64,000 nt of DNA from Comamonadaceae bacterium UBA4962 (GTDB taxonomy: Bacteria > Pseudomonadota > Gammaproteobacteria > Burkholderiales > Burkholderiaceae_C). Shown one piece after another: positions 43,646 to 52,439 of this stretch. Under the pieces are notes generated by a model. The model saw nothing but the letters and a program-made list of their open reading frames with translations. It was not told the origin of the DNA and did not search any database. The stretch lies in NCBI GenBank assembly GCA_002397315.1, contig DHAE01000029.1:216486-280485 (forward strand), read 5' to 3'. Position 1 is the first letter of the stretch. Each line of letters starts with the position of its first letter. The translations under genes and the position numbers were made by a program.

Positions 43646-44118
43646 ACACGTACCTCGTGCTCAAGTGGGTGCACGTCGTCTCCAGCGTGCTGCTGGCCGG
43701 CACGGGGTTCGGCTCGGCGTTCTACCTGTTCTTCACCAACCGCAGCGGCAGCGTGCAGGCACAGGCGGTGGTGTCGCGCCTGGTGGTGCGGGCGGATACC
43801 TGGTTCACCACGCCCGCCGGCATCGTGCAGCCGATCAGCGGGGTGGCGCTCGCCCACATGGCCGGCTGGCCGCTCTCCACGCCGTGGATCGCCGCCTCGT
43901 TGGGCCTCTACGTGCTCGCGGGGCTGTGCTGGCTGCCGGTGCTGTGGCTGCAGTGGCGCATGGCGGACATGGCGCGCACCGCGGCGCAGCAGGGCACCGC
44001 CCTGCCCGATGACTACCGCCGCTTTGCGCGCGGCTGGGAAGCGCTGGGCTACCCGGCCTTCGCCGCGATGCTCGCGATCTACTACCTGATGGTGTCCAAG
44101 CCCGCGCTCTGGGGATAG
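43642..44118 (+). CDS. DUF2269 family membrane protein
   Basis: 158 residues, four transmembrane helices, with LVLKWVHVVSSVLLAGTGFG and TTPAGIVQPISGVAL typical of DUF2269. The start is a GTG at 43642 that overlaps the DoxX stop (GTGA). Function unknown. The conserved His residues in the first and second helices could bind a cofactor, but this is a guess. Last gene of the putative GbsR-controlled operon; an imperfect GCTCG/CGAGC hairpin follows it. Confidence 0.83.
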   Translation: MNTYLVLKWVHVVSSVLLAGTGFGSAFYLFFTNRSGSVQAQAVVSRLVVRADTWFTTPAGIVQPISGVALAHMAGWPLSTPWIAASLGLYVLAGLCWLPVLWLQWRMADMARTAAQQGTALPDDYRRFARGWEALGYPAFAAMLAIYYLMVSKPALWG

Positions 44119-44190
44119 GCACGGCTCGCGGCGAGCGGGCACCCCGGGTTTCTTCACCGTGCGGCCGCATCGGGGATATGCTCACCGCGC

Positions 44191-45198
44191 ATGGAACTGC
44201 GCACGCTACGTTACTTCATCGCCGTGCTCGAAGCCGGCAGCCTGTCCCGCGCCGCGGGCTCGCTCTATGTCGCGCAGCCGGCGCTGACCGCGCAGATCAA
44301 GAAGCTGGAAGACGAACTCGGCGCGCAACTCTTCGATCGGTCCCATGCCGGCGTCACGCCCACGCCCGCCGGACTGCAGCTCTACGATGACGCCAGGCGC
44401 CTGCTGAGCGACGCCGACGCCGTTCGCGACCGGGTGCTCCGTTTGCCCACGGGCGCGGAAGGGTCCGTCACCGTGGCCCTGCCACTGCTGCTGGTGTCCC
44501 TGCTCATGGGGCCCGTGCTCGCTGCCTTGAAGCGGTCGCATCCCCGGATCCGGGTCTTCGTTCTCGATGGCCTGAGCCTGACCGTGCAGCAGGCCATGCG
44601 GGAGCGACGCGCCGACATCGGGATCCTGGTGGACACTCCCACGCTGGACGACCTGCACTGCCGGCCCCTCGCGCGTGAAGCCCTGTACTTCTGCGGACGG
44701 GATCCGGAGGGTCGCGTCCTGCCGTTGCTTCGCCAGCCGCGCAGCCGCCGGAAAGGCGCGGCGCAGCGCCCTCCCGAAATCGCGGTGCGTGACGCGCTCA
44801 GGCAACCGCTGGTGCTGCAGTCGCGCCGCTTCGTCCTGCGCCGGTGCGTCGAGGACGCCGCCAGGGAACTGGGCGTGCCGCTCGACATCGTCCATGAACA
44901 CGACTCCGCGCGCGTGATCCGCTCGCTGTACCTGTGCGGAGCCGGATTCACCGTGACGCCGGCATGCTCGCTGCACGAGTCCAAGCATCTCGGGCCCGGC
45001 TGGGTTCTGGCGCGCATGGTCCGCCCGGAACTGGCACGCACCTACACCCTGGCCACGTCCTCGCGCAAGCCGTCGAGCCGGGCAACGCAGGTCGTGCTGC
45101 ATGCCATCGCACACGAAGTGCGCAGGCTGATCGAGCATGGAGAGTGGGATGCCCAGTGGCTGGGCCGCGACTGGCACACCGAGGATTTGGCGCCCTGA
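44191..45198 (+). CDS. LysR-family transcriptional regulator
   Basis: 335 residues: winged helix-turn-helix (RTLRYFIAVLEAGSLSRAAGS, then QPALTAQIKKLEDELGAQLFDR) and a periplasmic-binding-protein-like effector domain. It precedes an acyl-CoA ligase, an acyl-CoA dehydrogenase-like gene, a Bug receptor and an alkylsulfatase on the same strand, and is their likely regulator. The 161-bp spacer after it has a TGATG-N6-CATCA dyad. Confidence 0.9.
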   Translation: MELRTLRYFIAVLEAGSLSRAAGSLYVAQPALTAQIKKLEDELGAQLFDRSHAGVTPTPAGLQLYDDARRLLSDADAVRDRVLRLPTGAEGSVTVALPLLLVSLLMGPVLAALKRSHPRIRVFVLDGLSLTVQQAMRERRADIGILVDTPTLDDLHCRPLAREALYFCGRDPEGRVLPLLRQPRSRRKGAAQRPPEIAVRDALRQPLVLQSRRFVLRRCVEDAARELGVPLDIVHEHDSARVIRSLYLCGAGFTVTPACSLHESKHLGPGWVLARMVRPELARTYTLATSSRKPSSRATQVVLHAIAHEVRRLIEHGEWDAQWLGRDWHTEDLAP

Positions 45199-45254
45199 AG
45201 CCGGGACGGATTCGGCGGCCCATCCGCGCCCGCGTCCGTGGCCATCACTGCAAT

Positions 45255-45270
45255 TGATGATCCGGCATCA
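45255..45270. promoter_or_regulatory. Candidate LysR-type operator before the ligase gene
   Basis: TGATG-N6-CATCA at 45255-45270 fits a LysR T-N11-A-type site. A second, wider dyad, TCAGAAA (45268-45274) with TTTCTGA (45299-45305), overlaps its right end. Both lie between the LysR gene and the acyl-CoA ligase. Confidence 0.4.
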
Positions 45271-45416
45271 GAAATCGGTATTTCCTCTGCCCCCGCGTTT
45301 TCTGAAACATTGCCTTCACCGGCACGCGCCTCGAGGCGCGGCACATTCAGGAGACGACCATTCACCCCCCTACCCTTTCTTCCGGTTCGCGGCCCGTCGC
45401 GAACGTCGGCGCACTC

Positions 45417-46937
45417 GTGGCCCGGGCCGCCAGGGCCCATGCAGACCGTGTGGCCGTCAGGAGCCCTGCCCGGAGCGTGACCTACGCCGAGCTGGAGCGT
45501 CGCTCCAACCAGCTGGCCAACGCGCTGCTCGCCCTGGGCCTGGCGCGCGGAGACCGCGTCGGCATCTACCTTCCCAACTGCATCGAGATCGTCGAGATCG
45601 AACTCGCCTGCTACAAGGCCGGCCTGGTCAAGGCGCCGTTCAATGCGCGCCTCTCCTTTGCAGAGGTGGGCGAGATCGCGGCCAACAGCGAGGCCTCGAT
45701 CATCGTCAGCACGGCGGAGCGCGCCGAGGGTTTCCGCCCGCATCTGCGCGGCACGCCCGCGCCATTGCTGTTGCTCGACGGCGCAGGCGCGACGGGCTAT
45801 GAGGATGCCCTGGCCCGCGCCAGCGATGCGTTCGAACCCGTCGCCGTGCATGCTGATGAACTGGCCGTGCTGCACTACACCTCCGGGTCATCCGGTGTAC
45901 TGAAGGCTGCCATGCAGACCTTCGGCAACCGCCTGGCACAGCTGCGCAAGTTCCTGATGCGCGCGGAATCCGGAGAGGGCCACTCCCTGGGCCTGGTGGG
46001 GCCCATCACCCACGCCTCCGGGATGCAGATCGTGCCGGCACTGTGCAACGGCATGACGATCCGGCTCTTCTCGGGATTCGAACCCGGGCGGTTCCTGGCC
46101 GACATGCGGACGGAGCGCATCACGCACACGTTCATGGTGCCGACCATGATCAGCATGCTGCTGACCGAGCTGGAAGGCCGCTACCGGCCGTTGCCCGATC
46201 TCAAGCGCCTGGGCTATGGCGCTGCGCCGATGGCGCCGGCGCGCATCCTCAAGGCGATGGACGTGTTCGGTCCGGTGCTCGCACAAGGCTACGGAGCGGG
46301 CGAGACCACGTCCGGCGTCTGTGCACTCAGCGTGGAAGACCACCTGTTCGCGCGCGCAGCGCGACCCGAGCGGCTGGCCTCCTGTGGACGCCCCCTGCTG
46401 GAATGCGATGTCCGGATCGTGGGCGACGACGGCCGGGAGGTGGCGGCCGGCGACATCGGCGAGATCGTCGTGCAGGGCGAGGACGTGTTCGCCGGCTACT
46501 GGCGCGCGCCCGATCTGACGGCCGAAGTGCTCAAGGACGGCCGCTACCACACCGGCGACCTGGCCCGGATGGACGAAGAAGGCTACGTCTACATCGTCGA
46601 CCGGAAGAAGGACATGGTGATCAGCGGCGGATTCAACGTCTACCCGTCCGAGGTGGAGTCCGTCCTCTACCAGTACGAGGGGGTGCAGGATGCCTGCGTG
46701 ATCGCGATCCCGGACGACAAGTGGGGCGAAGCCGTGGCTGCGCACGTGGTGCTCAAGCCAGGACACAGCCTGGACCGCGGCGGGCTGGACGCCTTCTGCC
46801 GTGAGCGGCTCGCGGGCTTCAAGCGGCCGCGGCACATCGAGTTCGTGGCGGACCTGCCCAAGAACCCCAACGGCAAGGTGATGCGCAAGACCGTACAGGC
46901 GCCTTACTGGGCCGGCCACGACAGGAAGGTGAATTGA
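45417..46937 (+). CDS. AMP-dependent (acyl-CoA) synthetase/ligase
   Basis: About 506 residues from a GTG at 45417. It activates a carboxylic acid through an acyl-AMP to a CoA thioester. The P-loop is HYTSGSSGVLKAA (usually TSGTTGxPKG), and later motifs are intact: GYGAGETTSGV, YHTGDLARMDEEGYVYIVDRKKDMV and the catalytic Lys in NPNGKVMRK. The true start is doubtful. The frame is open upstream, and an ATT at 45360 lies 6 bases after a perfect AGGAG, giving 19 more residues (IHPPTLSSG...); the GTG has no ribosome site. The substrate is unknown. Confidence 0.88.
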   Translation: MARAARAHADRVAVRSPARSVTYAELERRSNQLANALLALGLARGDRVGIYLPNCIEIVEIELACYKAGLVKAPFNARLSFAEVGEIAANSEASIIVSTAERAEGFRPHLRGTPAPLLLLDGAGATGYEDALARASDAFEPVAVHADELAVLHYTSGSSGVLKAAMQTFGNRLAQLRKFLMRAESGEGHSLGLVGPITHASGMQIVPALCNGMTIRLFSGFEPGRFLADMRTERITHTFMVPTMISMLLTELEGRYRPLPDLKRLGYGAAPMAPARILKAMDVFGPVLAQGYGAGETTSGVCALSVEDHLFARAARPERLASCGRPLLECDVRIVGDDGREVAAGDIGEIVVQGEDVFAGYWRAPDLTAEVLKDGRYHTGDLARMDEEGYVYIVDRKKDMVISGGFNVYPSEVESVLYQYEGVQDACVIAIPDDKWGEAVAAHVVLKPGHSLDRGGLDAFCRERLAGFKRPRHIEFVADLPKNPNGKVMRKTVQAPYWAGHDRKVN

Positions 46938-46939
46938 CC

Positions 46940-48154
46940 ATGGAAGCCACGAAAACCGACGTGCAGGAGCGCGATCCTCTTCCCATGTTGAATGGCCCCT
47001 TCGAAGGCTCGGAGCGCGCAGCGGAGCTCATCGTCCGCCTGCGCGGGTTCCTGGACGGCGAACTGGCCGATCTCGCGCGCGAGCACCGCGTGAACCATGA
47101 GGAGGGTGCAAGCCGTGAACTGCTGCGAGCGGTGTGGAAGCGTTCGCACGCGCTCGGCTTCTACGGCATGACCCTTCCCGACAAGATGGGCGGGCTCGGG
47201 CTGTCGGTGCTGGACCAGGCGCTGATCAAGGAGGCCATCTACGCCACGGGATCGCCCTTCGCTCCGCATGTCATGGGCGAACTGAGCGGCCCGCCCCGGG
47301 TCGGCGCCCTCGCACGCTTCGCCACCCCCTACCAGATGCAGCATTTCATCCTGCCGGTGGCGCGCGCGGAAAAGGCCATCTGCTTCGCGCTCACCGAAGC
47401 AGAGGCCGGCTCCGATGCCGGTGCGGTGCAGACGCTGGCGGTGCAGGAGGGCGACAGCTTCGTCATCAACGGCCGCAAGCGCTTCATCTCCGGCTCGCCC
47501 TTCGCCGACTTCGCGGTCCTGGTGTGCTCCACGGCGGAGAAACCGGAGCAGCGCGAGGTGTCCGCGCTGTTCGTCGATCTGGGGGCGCCGGGCGTGCGGG
47601 TGGAGTCCGGCTACCGGACCATGGCGGGACAGTCGAGCACGGGGAACATCGTGTTCGAGAACGCACGCGTCCCCGCAGCGTGCCTCATCGGCGAGCGGGG
47701 CCGGGGGCTGGGCCTGGCGCTCGGGCGCATCACGGTCAACCGGCTGCTGCATTGCCCCGCCATGCTGGGTTTGGCCCAGGTGGCTCTGCGCGACGCCCTG
47801 GGCCACGCCATGCAGCGCAGGCAGTTCGGGCGTGCGATCGGCCAGTTCCAGGCGATACAGCACATGCTCGCGGACATGGCCACCGAACTGGCCGCCGCGC
47901 GCGCCCTCATGCTGCACACGGCGCGCCAGCTGGACGCAGGCGCGGAAGGCCGGGCCGAAAGCGCGATGGCCAAGCTGTTCTGCTCGGAGACCGCGTTCCG
48001 GATCGCGGACCGCGCGGTACAGATCCACGGAGGTGAAGGCATCGTCCAGGGCAGCCGCGTGGAGTTCCTGTTCCGGGTTCTCCGCATGTACCGCGTGCTG
48101 ACCGGCACCAGTGAAATCCAGAGAAACACCATCGCCAAGGAACTGATGGGCTGA
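46940..48154 (+). CDS. Acyl-CoA dehydrogenase-like flavoprotein
   Basis: 404 residues with the full acyl-CoA dehydrogenase architecture: FYGMTLPDKMGGLGL, FALTEAEAGSDAG, FAD-binding residues near INGRKRFISG, and LTGTSEIQRNTIAKELMG at the C-terminus. The catalytic Glu of MCAD-type enzymes (E in YEGT) is Thr here (LTGT), and the alternative Glu position of isovaleryl-type enzymes seems to be Asn (ITVNRLL), so standard dehydrogenation is doubtful. The ATG at 46940 has AAGGTGA 8 bases upstream; a TTG at 46934 overlaps the ligase stop. Coupled to the ligase. Confidence 0.88.
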   Translation: MEATKTDVQERDPLPMLNGPFEGSERAAELIVRLRGFLDGELADLAREHRVNHEEGASRELLRAVWKRSHALGFYGMTLPDKMGGLGLSVLDQALIKEAIYATGSPFAPHVMGELSGPPRVGALARFATPYQMQHFILPVARAEKAICFALTEAEAGSDAGAVQTLAVQEGDSFVINGRKRFISGSPFADFAVLVCSTAEKPEQREVSALFVDLGAPGVRVESGYRTMAGQSSTGNIVFENARVPAACLIGERGRGLGLALGRITVNRLLHCPAMLGLAQVALRDALGHAMQRRQFGRAIGQFQAIQHMLADMATELAAARALMLHTARQLDAGAEGRAESAMAKLFCSETAFRIADRAVQIHGGEGIVQGSRVEFLFRVLRMYRVLTGTSEIQRNTIAKELMG

Positions 48155-48192
48155 GTGGATTCCCCCTTCGACGGATGGTGATGGAGACAATC

Positions 48193-49182
48193 ATGAACGA
48201 GATCAATCGACGGCAACTGATCGGCAAGGCGTTGGCGGCTGCCTCGCTGCCCCTGGCATCCCATGTGGCGCAAGCGGCACCGGCCGCATTCCCGAGTCGC
48301 CCGATCAAGTGGCTGGTGCCCTACCTGCCGGCGACCGGGCCGGACTTGGGTGCGCGGATCCTGGCGGAGGCGGTGGGCCCGATCCTGGGCCAACCCATTG
48401 TCATCGAGAACCGGGCCGGTGCCGGCGGCAACATCGGCGCGCGCGTCGCGGCGTCGGCAGCGCCCGATGGGTACACCCTGCTCTACACCGGCACGCCGCT
48501 CGCGGCCAACATGTGCCTCTACAAGGCACCCGGCTACGACGCGCTGAGCGATTTCCACCACGTCATGCGCCTGACCCGCTCCGACGTCGCGCTGGTGGTG
48601 AACGCGGAGTCGGACATCCGCACGATGGACGAGCTGCTCGCCCGGCTGAAGGCCGGAAAGGGCCAGGTCGATTACGCCTCGGGCGGCATCGGCACGCCTT
48701 CGCACCTGGGCGTGGAGCTGTTCCTCAGCGCCACGGGCACGCAGGCGATGCACGTCCCCTACAAGGGCGCTTCCGAACTGGTCAACGCGGTGCTGGGCAG
48801 GCAGGTGGCCTTCGGCATGCCGATCTTCGCGGCAGCCTACGGCATGCTCAGCACAGGCAAGCTGCGGGCCCTGGCGGTCGCGGGCAGCCAGCGCAACCCG
48901 AAGGCTCCGAACGTTCCCACCCTCGCGGAGTTGGGTATTCCGGGCGTCGAGCTCACGTCGTGGGGAGGCGTATCCGTGCCCGCCAAGACCCCGGCGGCCG
49001 TCGTCGGGCGCATCAGCAGCGGATTCACCGAAGCCCTGAAGAACCCGGACGTCGTGGCCAGGCTGGAAGAGCAAGGCGGATGGGTCGACGTGCAGGGGCC
49101 GGCGGCATTCGTGCAGAGCATCAGGGAAGAGATGCGCATCACGGCCGCGATGATGAAGAAGATCGGGCTCGAACCGGTCTGA
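48193..49182 (+). CDS. Bug-family tripartite tricarboxylate receptor
   Basis: 329 residues. The signal peptide (RRQLIGKALAAASLPLASHVAQA) is followed by the Bug core: KWLVPYLPATGPDLGARI, VIENRAGAGGNIGAR, HVPYKGASELVNAVLG. It would capture the substrate of this operon in the periplasm. The ATG at 48193 is preceded by GGAGA; an in-frame ATG at 48175 adds six residues. No membrane subunits are adjacent. Confidence 0.9.
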   Translation: MNEINRRQLIGKALAAASLPLASHVAQAAPAAFPSRPIKWLVPYLPATGPDLGARILAEAVGPILGQPIVIENRAGAGGNIGARVAASAAPDGYTLLYTGTPLAANMCLYKAPGYDALSDFHHVMRLTRSDVALVVNAESDIRTMDELLARLKAGKGQVDYASGGIGTPSHLGVELFLSATGTQAMHVPYKGASELVNAVLGRQVAFGMPIFAAAYGMLSTGKLRALAVAGSQRNPKAPNVPTLAELGIPGVELTSWGGVSVPAKTPAAVVGRISSGFTEALKNPDVVARLEEQGGWVDVQGPAAFVQSIREEMRITAAMMKKIGLEPV

Positions 49183-49206
49183 GCGCCGCCTTATCCGGAT
49201 TCAACG

Positions 49207-51189
49207 ATGAACGCTCGAATGCTTGCAGTGGCGCTGTCCGCCGCCCTCCTGTCCGCCTGCGCCGGCAACGCGCCTTCCAGGTCCGCACGCACTCCCGGAG
49301 CCCCGGCGTCCGGCACGGCCACCGAAGCGACGCGCGCGCACAATGCCGCCGTCGCCAGGGCCTACGATCTGCAGGACGGCGCTGCCATGGCCGACGCCAC
49401 GCGGGGGCTGGTCGCCGCGCCCCACGGGCAGATCAGGGCGGCCGACGGCCGCGTGGTGTGGGACTTCGACAGTTTCGCATTCGTGCAGGGCCCGCCGCCC
49501 GATACGGTGAACCCCAGTCTCTGGCGCCAGGCCCGGCTGAACAACCAGGCCGGCCTGTTCAAGGTCGGCGAGGGCATCTGGCAGCTTCGCGGGTTCGATC
49601 TCTCGAACCTCACGCTGATCGAAGGCCGCACGGGGTGGATCGTGGTGGACCCTCTCACCGTCCGCGAGACGGCGCAGGCGGCCATGGCGTTCGCACGCCA
49701 GCATCTGGGCGAGCGGCCGGTCTCGGCCATGGTCTTCACCCACAGCCATGTCGACCATTTCGGCGGGGCGCTGGCCCTGCTGTCGGCCGACGAGGCGCAG
49801 GCGCGCCCGGTTCCCGTGGTCGCACCGTCCGGCTTCATGGAGGAGGCGACCAGCGAGAACCTGATGGCAGGGCCGGCCATGGGACGGCGGGCAGGCTACC
49901 TGTACGGCGCGGGCCTCGAGCGCAGCGCCACCGGGCTGGTGGACAACGGCCTGGGAAAGGCGTCCCCCGCAGGGCGCGCCGGCATCCTCGCGCCCACGCT
50001 GCTCATCGACCAGCCGCGCCAGGAGCTGACGCTCGACGGCGTGCGATTCGTGTTCCACAGCGTGCCCGACGCCGAGGCGCCCGCGGAGCTGGTGTTCTCC
50101 CTGCCCGACCGCAAGGCGTTCGCGGGCGCGGAGATCGTGACGCAGACCCTGCACAACGTCTATACGCTGCGCGGTGCGAAGGTGCGCGACGCCCGCAAGT
50201 GGGCGGACCACATCGACAGGATGATCGACCAGCTCGGCGATGCCGAGGTGCTGTTCAACCAGCACCACTGGCCCGTCTGGGGCCGGGACCGCATCGTGGA
50301 CTTTCTCAAGGCGCACCGCGACAGCTACCGTTACATCCATGACCAGACCGTGCGGGGGATGAACCGTGGACTGACGGCTGCAGAGATCGCCGAGACCCTG
50401 CGGCTGCCACGCAGCCTCGACGCGCGGCTTGAGGTGCATGGGTACTACGGCACGGTGAAGCACAACGTGCGCGCCGTGTTCCAGTACTATCTCGGGTGGT
50501 TCGACGCCCACCCCGCCAACCTGGATCCGCTGCCGCCGGTGGAGGCCGCACGGCGGTACGTGGCGCTGGCGGGAGGTTCGCAGGCCGCGATCGCGCAGGC
50601 CCGGCAGGCGTATGCCGAAGGAGACTACCGCTGGACCGCCGAACTGCTGCGCCATGTGGTGCTCGCGGACCCCGGCCCGACGGAAGCGCGCGAGCTCCAG
50701 GCGCGCGCCTTCGAGCAACTCGCCTACCAGGCCGAGTCGGCATCCTGGCGGAACTTCTACCTCGCAGGGGCGCGGGAGCTGTTGCAGGGGCCACCACCTG
50801 CGCGCGCTTCCGGAATCTCCCTCGCGGACATGCTGCCGCACGTACCCACGGAACGCTTGCTGGAAGCCATGGAGGCACGCCTCGACGGCCCCGCTGCGGA
50901 AAACTTCGAGATCGCGGTCGATCTCGAATTGACGGACAGTGGAGAGCGTTGGGCCCTCTGGGTCGAGAACGCCGTCCTCCACCACCGGCGCGGCGCGGTG
51001 TGGGGTGCGCCCACGGTCCGCCTGGCGATGGGGCGGCCGGCCTTCCTGCAGATGGTGTCGGGTGGGGTTCCGCCCGACACGGCCCTGGCCGCTGCGGGCG
51101 TTCGCGCGAGCGGCGATGTCCAGGCCTTGCGCAGGCTCCTGGGCCTGCTCGGGCGGGAAAGCGGCAACTTCCCCATCGTCACCCGGTGA
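49207..51189 (+). CDS. Alkyl sulfatase, metallo-beta-lactamase fold (SdsA1/YjcS type), lipoprotein
   Basis: 660 residues. The signal peptide ends in a lipobox (LLSACAGN, C18). Zinc ligands of the metallo-beta-lactamase core are present: THSHVDHFGG, two acidic residues (AEAPAELVF and AGAEIVTQTLHN), and His in FNQHHWPVWG. After the catalytic domain comes the alkyl-sulfatase dimerisation region (LTAAEIAETLRLPRSL) and an SCP2-like C-terminal domain. Such enzymes release alcohols and sulphate from alkyl sulphates such as SDS. With the ligase, dehydrogenase-like protein and Bug receptor it forms a likely organosulphate-utilisation unit. Confidence 0.9.
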   Translation: MNARMLAVALSAALLSACAGNAPSRSARTPGAPASGTATEATRAHNAAVARAYDLQDGAAMADATRGLVAAPHGQIRAADGRVVWDFDSFAFVQGPPPDTVNPSLWRQARLNNQAGLFKVGEGIWQLRGFDLSNLTLIEGRTGWIVVDPLTVRETAQAAMAFARQHLGERPVSAMVFTHSHVDHFGGALALLSADEAQARPVPVVAPSGFMEEATSENLMAGPAMGRRAGYLYGAGLERSATGLVDNGLGKASPAGRAGILAPTLLIDQPRQELTLDGVRFVFHSVPDAEAPAELVFSLPDRKAFAGAEIVTQTLHNVYTLRGAKVRDARKWADHIDRMIDQLGDAEVLFNQHHWPVWGRDRIVDFLKAHRDSYRYIHDQTVRGMNRGLTAAEIAETLRLPRSLDARLEVHGYYGTVKHNVRAVFQYYLGWFDAHPANLDPLPPVEAARRYVALAGGSQAAIAQARQAYAEGDYRWTAELLRHVVLADPGPTEARELQARAFEQLAYQAESASWRNFYLAGARELLQGPPPARASGISLADMLPHVPTERLLEAMEARLDGPAAENFEIAVDLELTDSGERWALWVENAVLHHRRGAVWGAPTVRLAMGRPAFLQMVSGGVPPDTALAAAGVRASGDVQALRRLLGLLGRESGNFPIVTR

Positions 51190-51226
51190 CCGGCGGTCCA
51201 GGCGGCCCGGCCCGCACCGGCCCGGG

Positions 51227-52114
51227 TCAGACGGCCGGCTTGTCGCTCTGCGCCGTGAGGTTGTCGCGCAGTTCCTTGGACATCGGCAGGCCCAGCGACT
51301 GGTTCTTGGGTGCGATGGGCGACATGAACCACTTGGTGTAGAGCTTCTCGAACTCGCCCGACTTCATCATGCCGCCGATCACGCCGTTGACGAGCGCCTG
51401 GAACTGCGGGTCGTCCTTGCGCAGCATGCAGGCATAGGGCTCGACCTGCAGCGAATCGCCCACCACGTCCCATTCGGCCGGGTTGGTCGCGTTGGCCTTC
51501 AGGCCGAAGAGCAGGATGTCGTCCATCGCGAACGCCAGTGCGCGACCGGTGTCCACCAGCAGCATGGAATCGTTGTGGTCCTTGCCCAGGATGATGTCCA
51601 TGTCGAGGTTGTTGTCGCGGTTGTACTTGCGGATCACCTGGGCATTGGTCGTGCCGGTGGTGCTGGCCACGGTCTTCTTCGCGAGGTCGGCGTAGTTCTT
51701 CACGCCCGAGGATTTCTTCACGAGCAGGCGCGTGCCGGTGTAGAAGTAGTTGACGGCGAACTGCACGTCCTTGGCGCGTGCGGTGTTGTTGGTGGTGGAG
51801 CCGCACTCCAGATCGACCGTGCCGTTGGTGACGAGCGGGATGCGGTTCTGCGAGGTCACGGCCTGCAGCTCGACCTTGATGTCGGGCTTGTTCAGCTTCT
51901 TCTTCACCGCATCCACCACCGCATTGGAGATGTCCACCGAGAAGCCCACGGGCGTGCCGGCGCCGGCGAGGTAGCTGAAGGGCACCGACGATTCACGGTA
52001 GGCGAGCGTGATCTTGCCGCTGTCCGCGATCTTCTTCAGGGTGTCGGCCTGGGCGGCGGCACCGGCCAGCATGCCGCAGGCGAGCAACGCGGCGGAGCAG
52101 AGGGTGGTTTTCAT
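51227..52114 (-). CDS. Glutamate/aspartate-type ABC transporter substrate-binding protein
   Basis: 295 residues. Signal peptide (LLACGMLAGAAAQA), then a PBP type 2 fold with SGKITLAYRESSVPFSYL, GFSVDISNAVVDAV, VDLECGSTTNNTARA and FMSPIAPKNQSLGLPM: the GltI pattern for acidic amino acids. The permease and ATPase genes are not next to it. AAGGAG lies 7 bases before the start at 52114. It diverges from a D-amino-acid dehydrogenase, and the two share a mirror-image promoter region, so they are probably co-regulated. Confidence 0.92.
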   Translation of the reverse strand: MKTTLCSAALLACGMLAGAAAQADTLKKIADSGKITLAYRESSVPFSYLAGAGTPVGFSVDISNAVVDAVKKKLNKPDIKVELQAVTSQNRIPLVTNGTVDLECGSTTNNTARAKDVQFAVNYFYTGTRLLVKKSSGVKNYADLAKKTVASTTGTTNAQVIRKYNRDNNLDMDIILGKDHNDSMLLVDTGRALAFAMDDILLFGLKANATNPAEWDVVGDSLQVEPYACMLRKDDPQFQALVNGVIGGMMKSGEFEKLYTKWFMSPIAPKNQSLGLPMSKELRDNLTAQSDKPAV

Positions 52115-52176
52115 GGGAACTCCTTGGATGGAAAAAGCGGACGGCTCGGACACCGGCGCGGCGCGGCGGTGCAGGC

Positions 52177-52243
52177 ACTGTAGGGAGACGGCCCCGGCTT
52201 GAACAATACATTCCATGGCCGAGGCCATGCCGGAAAGTTATGC
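52177..52243 (-). promoter_or_regulatory. Promoter and upstream operator of the amino-acid binding protein (left arm)
   Basis: Read on the minus strand: operator GCATAAC-N5-GGCATGG (52243-52225), 18 bases, -35 TTGTTC (52206-52201), 18-bp spacer, -10 TACAGT (52182-52177). The operator contains T-N11-A, as in LysR sites near -65. The right arm repeats this layout exactly in the opposite direction. The 325 bp between the two start codons hold no gene. Confidence 0.72.
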
Positions 52244-52326
52244 CCCGTCCGGGTCAACCCTGATATACAGCAAGAACCGCGCCCATCCTGCTGACGAGCA
52301 GGCCGGGCCGAAGGCCCCATTCCAGT

Positions 52327-52393
52327 GCATAACCTGAAGGCATGGGCGCCCGGGCGAACGGCATTGTTCAAGCCGCGGGCACCCCCCTACAGT
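52327..52393 (+). promoter_or_regulatory. Promoter and upstream operator of the D-amino-acid dehydrogenase (right arm)
   Basis: Operator GCATAAC-N5-GGCATGG (52327-52345), 18 bases, -35 TTGTTC (52364-52369), 18-bp spacer, -10 TACAGT (52388-52393). All elements and distances equal those of the left arm, which faces the other way. The LysR protein encoded at 53717-54640 is the obvious candidate activator. Confidence 0.72.
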
Positions 52394-52439
52394 CTCCCGA
52401 TGTGCCGGCTGGCATCGAATGGAACGGATGGAACGAACG

